DNA of 64,000 nucleotides from Pseudomonadota bacterium (GTDB taxonomy: Bacteria; Pseudomonadota; Alphaproteobacteria; Reyranellales; Reyranellaceae). The position numbers were made by a program, and so were the translations under genes. Shown here in pieces: positions 24,585 through 35,830 of the stretch. Location of the stretch: positions 1 through 64,000 of the forward strand of contig JAFEBU010000053.1 of the NCBI GenBank assembly GCA_018242505.1, in the 5' to 3' direction. How positions within the stretch are numbered: the stretch's first letter is position 1; the number at the start of each line of letters is the position of its first letter. Below the pieces are notes generated by a model. That model did no database searches. It had not been told where the DNA came from and saw only the letters and a list, made by a program, of their open reading frames with translations.

Positions 24585-25249
24585 CGGAGCCGCGCCGGCA
24601 AGGCAAAAGGATCCGTGTGCTGATCGCGGAAGATCAGGCGTTGATCCGGGAAGCGCTGGCGACGCTCCTCGCCCAGCAGAACGGCGACTTCGAGGTCCTG
24701 AAAGGCGCGGCCGACGGGGAGCAGGCGATCGAGTATGCGCGCCGATATCGACCTGATGTCGTTCTGATGGATCTGCAGATGCCGCGTCTCGATGGCATTA
24801 GGGCGACCCAGCGGATTCTTCGCGAGTTCCCGACGACGAGCATCGTGGTCTTGACCACCTTCGAGGCGGACGACCTGATCTTCGATGCTGTCAGTGCCGG
24901 CGCGAAGGCTTATCTCTTGAAAGACGCCAGGATCGAGGAAATCGCAGCGACCATCCGGGCGGTAACGAACGGTCAAGCCGCGCTCTCGGCGAGCGTGGCT
25001 GCGCGAATTCTCGACGAGTTCAAACGGTTGCGTCCGCGGCGCGCATCGGCGAGCCAGGCGGTTGGCGAAAGCTTGACTGAGCGGGAGAACGAGATTCTCC
25101 AGTTCATCATGGAAGGCAAGAGCAACAGCGAGATCGCCAAACAGCTTCACCTGGCCGAGGGTACGGTAAAGAACTACGTGAGCACGATCCTGAGAAAGTG
25201 TGAGGTGAGGAATCGGACGGAGTTGGCCATAAAGACCATAGCCCAGTAG
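24581..25249 (+). CDS. NarL/FixJ-family response regulator
   Basis: The 222-residue protein has a receiver domain (VLIAEDQALIREAL; phospho-acceptor Asp64 in VLMDLQMPRLDG; the conserved Lys in AYLLKDA). A LuxR-type helix-turn-helix follows (LTERENEILQFIMEGKSNSE, EGTVKNYVSTILRK). The ATGA overlap with the kinase gene makes this a cognate pair. It is followed after 16 bp by the coiled-coil/OmpA/GTPase genes in the same direction, so it either regulates them or shares their transcript. Confidence 0.93.
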   Translation: MTEPRRQGKRIRVLIAEDQALIREALATLLAQQNGDFEVLKGAADGEQAIEYARRYRPDVVLMDLQMPRLDGIRATQRILREFPTTSIVVLTTFEADDLIFDAVSAGAKAYLLKDARIEEIAATIRAVTNGQAALSASVAARILDEFKRLRPRRASASQAVGESLTERENEILQFIMEGKSNSEIAKQLHLAEGTVKNYVSTILRKCEVRNRTELAIKTIAQ

Positions 25250-25265
25250 GGAGAACGAGTGGGGA

Positions 25266-25622
25266 ATGACGATGAAAGGCAACGAGCACACTGAAAGAGG
25301 CCCAGCCAGAGCGGCTTTGGCCAGTGGACCGGAAGAGGCAGTGCCTTCCGAGGCGACAATCGATCAGGTCCGTGAACTTCTGTTTGGCGGAGCTCAGCGG
25401 TCGATCCAAAGCAGCCTGTCGGGTCTACGCGAAGAGATGGAGACTTCACTCAAGAAGCTCCAGGCGGAATTCTCAAAGGAGCTGGCAGCTCTCCATGCGA
25501 AGGTATCGGAGCTTGAGCGAGATACGGAGCAGAAGCGACTGGCTGCGCAGAGAGACATAGGGGCCGCGATCTCGGAGCTTGGCACCAGCATCACCAGAAT
25601 GGGCTCCAGCCGTACAGGGTAA
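25266..25622 (+). CDS. Coiled-coil protein of the OmpA/GTPase module
   Basis: The 118-residue hydrophilic protein has an N-terminal disordered stretch and a segment DQVRELLFGGAQRSIQSSL. A long heptad-rich helix follows (LREEMETSLKKLQAEFSKEL, LHAKVSELERDTEQKRLAA). It has no signal or membrane segment. It starts 16 bp after the response regulator, with GGGGA before the ATG, and ends 4 bp before the OmpA-domain gene's ATG. The 'RELLFG' plus coiled-coil layout occurs in partner proteins of such modules, and by position it should contact either the cytoplasmic half of the membrane protein or the GTPase. Function is inferred only. Confidence 0.65.
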   Translation: MTMKGNEHTERGPARAALASGPEEAVPSEATIDQVRELLFGGAQRSIQSSLSGLREEMETSLKKLQAEFSKELAALHAKVSELERDTEQKRLAAQRDIGAAISELGTSITRMGSSRTG

Positions 25623-25626
25623 TGGT

Positions 25627-27309
25627 ATGACGTCTGCCGCCCGCCAGAACCGCGAAATCGAGCAGCTCAAGACGATGCTCTTTCAAACGGAGACGGCGCG
25701 TCTTGCGACGATGGAAACGGATGTCGCTTCCCTTCAGCGATACGTAGGCAGTGCCGCCCGCCTCGAGGTTGCAACAGCAGACGTCCTGGTCGCCGCCCTG
25801 GAGCGTGCGGAAGTCGATCGACCACGCGAGTTGGCGAATGCCATCGCACCCACCGTCGTCTCTGTGATCAGGAGCGAGATCAGGAATTCGCGTGACCTGA
25901 TGGTCGATGCGCTCTACCCGATCACTGGACGGCTGGTGAGTGCAGCGGTGGCGAATGCCTTCAAGGAGCTGATTGCGCTCCTGGAGCAGCGCCTCAATGC
26001 CCTGACGTCGACGGAGCTTTGGGTCGGGCGTGTCAAGTCGCTGGTGACCGGCCGCCCGATTAGTGAGTTCGTACTGGCGGATAGCCCGCCGCGGGTCGAA
26101 CGGCTGCTCATGATCGAACGTGGCAGTGGGCGCCTCGTCGCGGATTGGACGCACGAGGCGAGCCCCGACAACCGTGCGGACTTGCTCAGCGCGATGGTCG
26201 CGGCAATTCTGGAATTCTCCGTGCAAGCACTGGCCGAAGAAGGCAATTTGCAGAAGCTCGACTTCGGTGGACGGGAACTGGTGCTTCGCGCGTCACCTCG
26301 GTTCATCCTCGCGGCGGAATGCGTCGGTCCCTTGCGGCCCGCTGACGACTCCAGGATCAATGCCCTTTTCTTCGATACGATCGAAAGTATGGATCGCGGC
26401 TCAGCCTGCGATAGCGCTGCGCTGGCGTCGCTGGCGACCTCCATCGAAGCCGATCCGCGCTCCCGCAAGAAGGGGAACCGGGGAGGACGGGCTGCGCTGC
26501 TTGTGCTCGCTGGTCTGGCGATCGCTTTGCTCGGCTGGTGGGCCGTGTTGTCCGTGACCCGCACGATGCTGGAGCGGCGGGCGACCGCGGCGCTGCAGCA
26601 GCTCGCCGACGAGCAACCCTCGCTGACATCGTTTCCGTTGCGCCTGGACTTCGATCATCCTGGTCGGAGCCTCACGGTCCGGGGAATCGAGCCGAGCCAG
26701 GTGAATATCGCGGCTGTGATGGATGCGCTGGCCAAGGCTGCCGCGCCCTACCGGATCATTGACCGCATCGGCGTCGTGCCGGGGCTGGAACAGTGGACCG
26801 CCTCGCGCACCGATGCCGCTGCCACGCAGCAGTCGCTCGCACGCCTGCAGGCAAGTCTCGACGAGGTGCACAAGGCGATTGCGGAGGAAGCGAGATCCAG
26901 AAGCCAGCAATATGCCAAGCTGCAGTCGACCGTCGATAGCCCGGCGGAGCGCCTAAGTCGCTTCATGGCCTCGACGGCGATCTTCTTCGGCATTGACGAC
27001 GAATTTACCGACAGGGAGGAAGCCGATCGGCAGATTCGGCAGCTTGCGGCGTTGCTTGAGAACAACGATTTGGAGGTCCGTGTCGTCGGATACACAGACG
27101 ACACCGGATCGGAGGCCGGCAACAGAGCGCTCGCCCGCCGAAGAGCAGAGGTGGTCGTGCAGAAACTGACCGCCCTCGGGATCGAGCCTTCGCGATTGCT
27201 CGTCGTCTCGCGCGCAGCGTCGATGCCAATCTCCGACAAGACCGGGCCGAATGACGGCAATCGCCGGGTCACCTTCGAGAACGTGTTTCGTGGCGAACCC
27301 ACGCGATGA
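25627..27309 (+). CDS. Membrane-spanning protein with cytoplasmic domain, BON-like region and periplasmic OmpA domain
   Basis: The 560-residue protein has an N-terminal helical part (1-125) and a cytoplasmic alpha/beta region (about 130-285; VERLLMIERGSGRLVADWTH). One transmembrane helix follows at 288-311 (AALLVLAGLAIALLGWWAVL). The periplasmic part has a BON-like segment (about 320-385; DFDHPGRSLTVRGIEPSQVN), a short coiled coil and a C-terminal OmpA domain (445-555) with the peptidoglycan-binding pattern YTDDTGSEAGNRALARRRAE and NRRVTF. It therefore links cytoplasm to cell wall. It has no signal peptide, unlike outer-membrane OmpA. It overlaps the GTPase gene by ATGA (27306-27309), so the GTPase is its obvious cytoplasmic partner. 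Confidence 0.85.
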   Translation: MTSAARQNREIEQLKTMLFQTETARLATMETDVASLQRYVGSAARLEVATADVLVAALERAEVDRPRELANAIAPTVVSVIRSEIRNSRDLMVDALYPITGRLVSAAVANAFKELIALLEQRLNALTSTELWVGRVKSLVTGRPISEFVLADSPPRVERLLMIERGSGRLVADWTHEASPDNRADLLSAMVAAILEFSVQALAEEGNLQKLDFGGRELVLRASPRFILAAECVGPLRPADDSRINALFFDTIESMDRGSACDSAALASLATSIEADPRSRKKGNRGGRAALLVLAGLAIALLGWWAVLSVTRTMLERRATAALQQLADEQPSLTSFPLRLDFDHPGRSLTVRGIEPSQVNIAAVMDALAKAAAPYRIIDRIGVVPGLEQWTASRTDAAATQQSLARLQASLDEVHKAIAEEARSRSQQYAKLQSTVDSPAERLSRFMASTAIFFGIDDEFTDREEADRQIRQLAALLENNDLEVRVVGYTDDTGSEAGNRALARRRAEVVVQKLTALGIEPSRLLVVSRAASMPISDKTGPNDGNRRVTFENVFRGEPTR

Positions 27310-27815
27310 TGCTTACGGCGAAAGTCATGCTGCTCGGCGACATGGGGGTCGGTAAGACATCGATCCTGTACCGCCTCGTGCATGACCGCTTCGATGGCCA
27401 ATACAAGACGACGCTCGGCGTCGAGGTACTCAGCTACGACGTTCCGATCGACGCGGTCGGCGGGGGCGAGCCGACTCGTCTCGTACTCTGGGACACCGAT
27501 GGCGATTTCGGGACACGCATCTTCGAGACCGTCTACATCATGGGCGCTTCGGCTGCGATCATCGTGTCTGACGTCACGCGGCCGCAGACGGTCCCGCGCA
27601 TGGTCGAGTTCGCTCGCGGCTTTGAGGCGAGGTTCCCGGGAAGACCTTACAAGGCGCTCGTGAACAAGATCGATCTCGCAAAGTCGGTGGGCAGTGTTGG
27701 CCCGATCGGCGAACTCACCCCTTCGAATGTCAACTACGTGAGCGCGAAGACCGGTGACGGGATTGCAGAATCCTTCGCCGAGCTCGCGGAGACAATCCGT
27801 CGCCGGCAGCTCTAG
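27306..27815 (+). CDS. Ras/Rab-like small GTPase
   Basis: The 169-residue protein carries all five G motifs: G1 GDMGVGKTS (11-19), G2 KTTLGVEV (34-41, Thr36), G3 WDTDG (62-66), G4 NKID (120-123) and G5 SAK (146-148). The arrangement is that of eukaryotic-like Rab/Ras domains. Position 67, where Ras has catalytic Gln61, is Asp, and the preceding Ala is Asp65, so intrinsic GTP hydrolysis may be slow or GAP-dependent. It has no C-terminal cysteine for prenylation. The start at 27306 overlaps the OmpA-domain gene's stop. It belongs with prokaryotic Ras-superfamily proteins of unknown function rather than MglA, by my reading of the motifs. Confidence 0.88.
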   Translation: MMLTAKVMLLGDMGVGKTSILYRLVHDRFDGQYKTTLGVEVLSYDVPIDAVGGGEPTRLVLWDTDGDFGTRIFETVYIMGASAAIIVSDVTRPQTVPRMVEFARGFEARFPGRPYKALVNKIDLAKSVGSVGPIGELTPSNVNYVSAKTGDGIAESFAELAETIRRRQL

Positions 27816-29094
27816 GCAAGCGGTCTGGCGCTCCTCTGCCCACATGGGCGGAATTCGCAAACGTCTGGTCGGAAGCCTGGTCGGCGTCGGTCTCTCCCAA
27901 GGTAGCCTGCCGCAGCAGCGAGGCGACTTTTTCGATCCATACCCTTCATGCCGGAGGCATGATGGCTTGCTCGGGTTGTCCACGATGGGTGTGGGGCAGG
28001 GGGAGGCATGGTCAAGTAAGCGCGACACTGATGACGTGAAAGAGATTACTTTCTGCACGTTGCACCATCGCCTGTGCAATGCAAATCGGTAGGCTGCTCG
28101 TGTCCGTCGCGGGCCTGTGGTGGACAGCTGGGCGGGCGCGGCTGCTACAATCCCGTGAAGCCACTGCAGGCCCGCCAGTGGTCTCATCTCTTCCTGAAGC
28201 CTTCATCTCTTCTTAGGCCCCTCATCTCTTCTTGGAGCCCCTCATCTCTTCTTGGAACTGCGTGTTCCTCGCGCCATCAACTGTGGCTCGATAGCCGCTG
28301 CATGCGATTGAAGTGGGCGATCTTCCCGTACTTGCCGCAGTGTGTCTTGGCGAGGGAAAGAGCATCGGCCTCGTCCACATGTTCGAGATGGTGACATGTG
28401 CGGCATTGTCGGTGACGCCGTGGCCGAACCCGCTGGAGCAGGCCCGGTCGGCGTTGTTCGTGCCGCGCGCTCCTTGCTCGAACGCGACATGCAAACGACC
28501 GCTCGATGCATCTACACACCCCCTGTTTGCCGGGAGAGGAGGGGTGCAACGTGGAAATCGACCGTTACGTGTGATGATCAATTCCATGCGTGTTGGCGCG
28601 TGCTCGTGTTCCTCTCTGTTCCGTGAGTGCGCACGAGCGTACGGGGGCTGGCATGAGTTCACCGGGGGGGATTGCGGAGCGAGCGTGCATCGTGAGGTTC
28701 GGAATTTTTATTGGAAAGCCCGCAAGGCCGAGCACCTCTGCCGGGGTGCCCCTCGGCGCACCCACTGGCGGGCCAGCAGTGGCGACGGGAGAGAGGGAGA
28801 GCAGGCCTGCCCTGTTCGAGGTGCATTTCAGCACTGCTCGATCCACCACACACTAAGGCCCGCAGCAGGCCCGCTCGGTCTATCCATTCACATGGCACAA
28901 ACCGATCCGCTATGTGCCGAAAGTCACTTTTTGCGACAACAATACGTAGCCCGCTGTTCTGCTTCCGCTTCGCTTTTCCACGTTCCCTACATGCGCAGGC
29001 GGCCATTCACTGTTGACCGGAATGAAGTCTTGCGGCGCAGGGGACCGATGGCCAAGGGAACCGAGCGGCCGCACGGTCCGCCCGGATGCACGGC
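27816..29094. other. 1.28-kb gene-poor stretch
   Basis: No convincing gene is visible. Long open frames exist on both strands, but their translations are Cys/Arg/Pro-rich low-quality sequence without domains. On the minus strand near 28270-28400, a short stretch (DEADALSLAKTHCGKYGKIA, then HFNRMQ) resembles the conserved end of small lipoprotein-like proteins. That hints at a decayed gene, but the frame is broken. A 19-20-bp tandem repeat lies at 28183-28257 (listed separately). The stretch separates the GTPase module from the convergent autotransporter gene. Confidence 0.6.
28183..28257. repeat. Four tandem copies of a 19-20-bp repeat
   Basis: The unit CTCATCTCTTCTTGGAGCC occurs four times in a row (starting near 28183, 28202, 28221 and 28241), with small changes (TTCCTGAAG, TTCTTAGG, TTCTTGGAG, TTCTTGGAA). 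It is pyrimidine rich on the plus strand. It lies in non-coding sequence. Possible origins are slippage duplication or an array of protein-binding sites. Confidence 0.8.
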
Positions 29095-32307
<3,213 letters not shown>

Positions 32308-32674
32308 TCGGGACCTCGGCTTTCCGTCGCGAACTCACCCTCCTGGCAGGCTGGTACAAGGTCGCGTTAGAATATTGTCACAAAGACTGCATATACAGTA
32401 TTCGCACGCCGTGATGTTGCAATTCTGTGTCTTTCCGGTGGAGAACACTGTCAGCGCAAAGCCGATCGTTCGAATGCCATCTGCGGAGTAGGGCCGGGAT
32501 CCGTTGACGTCGCGTCAGGATGTTCCGGGAACCATGGGCTTTTCAGCAACGCTACCATTTAACATCCTCTTGGTGTGCCGGCTCCCGACCCAGCAATCTT
32601 GATTGTGGCTGCCAAGGCGTGCCGGTCGGTCCAGCAGGTTCGCGAGAGAATATTGATCCCATACCCGGTGTTTC
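32308..32674. other. Intergenic stretch upstream of the autotransporter
   Basis: No gene is seen. Two inverted repeats are present. ACTG-CATATA-CAGT at 32386-32399, about 80 bp before the autotransporter start, is a possible operator for it. TGACG-TCG-CGTCA lies at 32505-32517. The autotransporter promoter should lie at 32340-32420 on the minus strand, but I cannot assign -35/-10 boxes with confidence. Confidence 0.4.
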
Positions 32675-32998
32675 ATGCCCGGTGTTCCCTGTATGGAACA
32701 GGAGGGCGCATCGCTGGATGAGCTGGCGCGGCAGGAAGGCAGCTCGCACCCCTACGTCAGCAGCATGATCAAACTGGCTTACTTAGCGCCCGACACCACA
32801 CAGGCAATTCTCGACAGGACTCAGCCCACCTCTCTGACCCTGGCTGATCTGATGAAGCGTGACATTCCGGCCAGCCGGGCCGACCAGCGCGGCGCCTTTG
32901 GCTTCCTTCAAGATTTCCAAGAATCGATCTCGGTTCGCTGGGAGAGTCATAATTGCGTCACCGAGCCAAAGATGCACATCGGGGCGACCTGTTCGTGA
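32675..32998 (+). pseudogene. C-terminal remnant of a site-specific (serine) recombinase
   Basis: Residues such as GASLDELARQEGSSHPYVSS, then MIKLAYLAPDTTQAILDRTQ and LTLADLMKRDIPASRADQRG match the C-terminal helical tail found on many large serine recombinases in alphaproteobacteria ('S...LA..EG...RYV.RL..LAFLAPD....IL.G.QP..LT...L....LPL.W..Q...LGF'). The catalytic and recombinase domains are absent, and the tail after FGF is unrelated. It is a relic of a mobile element next to the ada-like gene. Confidence 0.55.
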
Positions 32999-33002
32999 GG
33001 AC

Positions 33003-33611
33003 TCAGTTAGTCTCCGAACGAGCCAGCCCTTTGAGCTGGTTCGCCCTGAGCCGACGCCGGATCTCGCTCGGTGGCCTACGGTAGACTTCCATGAATACGG
33101 TGTTGAACCGTCGGAGGCTCTTAAACCCGGCCCGCAAGGCTACTTCTGTCATAGGCAGGTCGGTCTCGTTGAGCAGCCGTTTGGCGCGTTGCACGCGAGC
33201 GGTTTTCGCCACCTGCACCGGGCTCGCGCCCAAGTGCCGTTCGAATAGTCTCGTGAGATGGCGTGCGCCAATTCCGACGCGCCCGGCCAAAGCGTCCACC
33301 GAGGCCTTCTCGCCGTCGAGTACGCCATCCCGCACGATCAGTCGGGCGGCTCGATCGACAATTGAGCGACTGCCTTTCCATGCGGCGCAGAACGGCGCAG
33401 TTTCTGGCCGGCATCTTAAACATGGACGAAAGCCCGCCCCCTCTGCTGCCGCTGCCGTGGGGAAGAATCGTACGTTCTTGGGGCGAGCCGGACGCACGGG
33501 GCAAACCGGGCGACAATACACACCTGTGGTCTGAACGCCGGTGAAGAACAGCCCATCGTAGGCCGGGTCTCGCCCGACCCGTGCTCTCTCGCATTCATCG
33601 TGATCCAACAT
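33003..33611 (-). CDS. Ada-type methylphosphotriester sensor / AraC-family regulator (AdaA-like)
   Basis: The 202-residue protein opens with the Ada zinc domain: FTGVQTTGVYCRPVCPVRPA, then FRPCLRCRPE. The four cysteines bind zinc, and one accepts the methyl group from alkylated DNA phosphates. An AraC-type double helix-turn-helix follows (SVDALAGRVGIGARHLTRLF, LPMTEVALRAGFKSLRRFNT). The methyltransferase domain that completes full-length Ada is absent, making it AdaA-like. An AlkA glycosylase often follows such proteins, but none is present here. The start at 33611 follows AAAAGCAACGG; the ribosome-binding site is weak. Confidence 0.88.
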   Translation of the reverse strand: MLDHDECERARVGRDPAYDGLFFTGVQTTGVYCRPVCPVRPARPKNVRFFPTAAAAEGAGFRPCLRCRPETAPFCAAWKGSRSIVDRAARLIVRDGVLDGEKASVDALAGRVGIGARHLTRLFERHLGASPVQVAKTARVQRAKRLLNETDLPMTEVALRAGFKSLRRFNTVFMEVYRRPPSEIRRRLRANQLKGLARSETN

Positions 33612-33736
33612 CCGTTGCTTTTCCTCCCGCTGTCTGTTGCCAGGGGACGGAGTCCGAATCCGGCGAGCCTCGAGGAGGCTCTGGAGGGTAGCACTACGTC
33701 ACTGAAGAAAATATCGCGTTCAAGGAAGGGGCAGCG

Positions 33737-34453
33737 ATGGGCATCGGCGAAGATCACCCACTCGACAATGTTGTGTGGGCGGCACTGACAACCGAGCATG
33801 CATGGCTGGCGATAGGGGATGGCCGCGCGCGGCACTATCCGCGCGATATGGCCCCGTTCTCTGCGGTCGCAGAGCCGACTGCACGCGCATACGCCGATCT
33901 AGCGGCGGGCCTCGGATCGGGAATCGAGGCACGTCTCTTTCGCCCGTACGAGGAGCCCACGCCTTCAGGTTGGGAGACATTAAGCGCGCGACCGATCATT
34001 CAGATGGTTGCACAGGAGCCCCGTGCCAGTTGTGACAGCGCTTCGATCGGGCCACTCGGGGCCGACGATGTGCCGGATATGCTGGCTCTCGCCGAGGTGA
34101 CGAAGCCTGGTCCATTCCAGGCACGTACAGTTCTCCTCGGCAATTACATTGGCGTTCGAGAATCAGTAAACGGACGCCTGATCGCCATGGCGGGGGAACG
34201 CTTTCGGCTTCCGGGTTATGTCGAGCTGAGTGCCATTTGCGTCCATCCAGATGCGCGTAGGAGCGGTCTCGGCCGGACCCTGACTCTGTACCTGATGCAG
34301 AGGGCGTTCGAACGCGGAGAGACTCCGTTCCTTCACGTCTTCCCCGGCAACTCCGCTGCGATCCTCTATGCCCAACTTGGCTTCCGTGAAAGGGCACGAC
34401 CCTGGGTGATATGGCGCCGGCCAGCTCCAATTGTCACGAGCAGAGGCGCATGA
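33737..34453 (+). CDS. GNAT-family N-acetyltransferase
   Basis: The 238-residue protein has a C-terminal GNAT/FR47-like fold: GYVELSAICVHPDARRSGLG (acetyl-CoA loop R-x-x-G-x-G/A variant), RTLTLYLMQRAFERGETPFL and NSAAILYAQLGFRERARPW. The N-terminal ~100 residues form an accessory domain. It starts at ATG 33737 after GGAAGGGGCAGCG. It overlaps a broken MFS gene by ATGA at 34450-34453, suggesting a former two-gene operon. The substrate is unknown. Confidence 0.85.
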   Translation: MGIGEDHPLDNVVWAALTTEHAWLAIGDGRARHYPRDMAPFSAVAEPTARAYADLAAGLGSGIEARLFRPYEEPTPSGWETLSARPIIQMVAQEPRASCDSASIGPLGADDVPDMLALAEVTKPGPFQARTVLLGNYIGVRESVNGRLIAMAGERFRLPGYVELSAICVHPDARRSGLGRTLTLYLMQRAFERGETPFLHVFPGNSAAILYAQLGFRERARPWVIWRRPAPIVTSRGA

Positions 34454-34755
34454 TTCCCCGGCAACCAATCTTCTTCGGCTGGCGAGTCGTGGCGATCGCC
34501 TTCGTAATCGCGATGTTTGCCTGGGGCGTCGGATTCTATGGTCCGTCGGTGTTCCTGCGAGCACTCCATGCCGAGCGCGGCTGGTCGATTGCTTGGGTAT
34601 CAGCAGCGATATCTGCGCATTTTCTAACCAGCGCGGTACTTGTCGCATGCCTATCCGATGCTCATCGGCGATTTCGCATTGTCTTTGTGTCGCGAGCGGG
34701 GGGTGCATTGGCCGGGGCTTTCGGTCCTATCGATGCTGGTGCCGGAACTCTTTAA
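34450..34755 (+). pseudogene. MFS transporter, N-terminal fragment
   Basis: From the ATG at 34450 (coupled to the GNAT stop), the product reads FFGWRVVAIAFVIAMFAWGV, GFYGPSVFLRALHAERGWSI, ISAHFLTSAVLVACL, SDAHRRF. This is the first two transmembrane segments and the cytoplasmic A-motif region of a major-facilitator importer. After about 75 residues the similarity degrades (RIVFVSRAGGALAGAFGPID), and the frame stops at 34755. Fragments continue in another frame to about 34850. Roughly 80 percent of the protein is missing, so it is non-functional. Confidence 0.75.
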
Positions 34756-34872
34756 GGCCAGCGTTCCTGCTGTTTTCGGCACTTTAATCCGGTCGTTTTT
34801 TCGAGAGAACTTCCGAGCCGATCAGTTCACCATCAAACTCTCTCGAAGCTGACTCAGGCCTTTTCCTACAAT

Positions 34873-35646
34873 CTACGCTTGGAAGCCGCCCAGGCTTGTC
34901 GAAACTCTGCGAGCCACAAGAGCGAGCACAGCAAGGCAAGAAGACGCAACCTGCGTATTGAAGCGACTTACGGGGCCCGAGACATTGAGGACGCCTGCAA
35001 AGCCGGACGTATCGAAAATCGGTGCTCCGACCGAAGCTGTCTGAGAGTCGCCAATCCCAGACGTCGAAATGCACAAGGTCGCATAGTCGACTGAAGCGCT
35101 CGGCCGGGCAGCAGTGTTCTCATAGCGCCGCAGTAGCTGGCTGGTGGCAGCTCCATCGAGATCGATGATTTGCCCTGCATCGATTACGTGACGAACAGCC
35201 TGCGAAGACTGGACGCGGAAAACGCACTGACGCTGCGTACCGGCACGCACATAGAAGGCTGAACTTTCTCCTGTTAAGCGTGAGAGGTCGGCCAGGGCAG
35301 GCTTGATAATTTCTGACAAGTCGAACGAGGCGGCGTAGCTGGAGCCCAACTCGTAAATAACTCCACCTACGCGATACTGGCCGTCGCTCAGGCGAGTGAC
35401 GTAGCCATGGCGCTCCAGGGTCGCAAGAATACGCAGCAGCGTGCTCTTGAAGAGGCCAGTACGAGTCGAGAGTTCACTCAGCGTCAATCTCGGCGCTATC
35501 CTGAATGCGCTGAGCACCTGCAGCGCCCGTTCCACTGCCGCGATCGGCTTGGTATCGCTCTGCTTTCCAAAGCTGCGTTCAACCAAAATATGGCTTTTTG
35601 CCCTTTGCTTGGGGGAAATCCGTTTGGTCTTTGCCTTGACGGCCAT
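34873..35646 (-). CDS. IclR-family transcriptional regulator
   Basis: The 257-residue protein has a basic N-terminal extension, then the IclR winged helix (AVERALQVLSAFRIAPRLTL, LSELSTRTGLFKSTLLRILA, LERHGYVTRL). The effector-binding GAF-like domain follows (GESSAFYVRAGTQRQCVFRV, GVLNVSGPVSRF). It is divergent from the molybdenum-hydroxylase/hydantoinase operon. A 23-bp palindrome in the shared promoter region recurs before two more operons in the island, so this protein is the likely regulator of all three. Confidence 0.92.
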   Translation of the reverse strand: MAVKAKTKRISPKQRAKSHILVERSFGKQSDTKPIAAVERALQVLSAFRIAPRLTLSELSTRTGLFKSTLLRILATLERHGYVTRLSDGQYRVGGVIYELGSSYAASFDLSEIIKPALADLSRLTGESSAFYVRAGTQRQCVFRVQSSQAVRHVIDAGQIIDLDGAATSQLLRRYENTAARPSASVDYATLCISTSGIGDSQTASVGAPIFDTSGFAGVLNVSGPVSRFNTQVASSCLAVLALVARRVSTSLGGFQA

Positions 35647-35743
35647 CTAAGCCTCTTTGCCTCAACTCTGCGAGCAGATGGATAGACTGGTTCGGCTAGC
35701 TTTTAAAAGAAAACGTTGGGGAAAGCTTAGCAAAGGCGGACAA

Positions 35744-35766
35744 AAAATAGAACGACGTTCTTTTTC
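35744..35766. promoter_or_regulatory. IclR-type operator, copy 1
   Basis: The site fits AAAATAGA-N7-TCTATTTT: left arm AAAATAGA, spacer ACGACGT, right arm TCTTTTTC. Its core, AGAACG-A-CGTTCT, is a perfect palindrome. It lies between the divergent iclR gene (start 35646) and the CoxL-like gene (start 35831). The same design occurs at 46158 and 48920. Binding by the adjacent IclR protein is inferred from location and symmetry. Confidence 0.75.
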
Positions 35767-35830
35767 TAGACAGAGCGACGGGGCATGTGCAACTCTCGGG
35801 TCAGGGCCGTGATGCGGAGAGGGGACGTCA

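Noticed and set aside
26748-28187. A 479-codon minus-strand frame opposite the OmpA-domain and GTPase genes
   Set aside because: It is a mirror of two well-supported genes on the plus strand and contains no motif of its own.
28183-28257. CRISPR array
   Set aside because: Units are only 19-20 bp, directly abutting with no unique spacers, and no cas genes are present.
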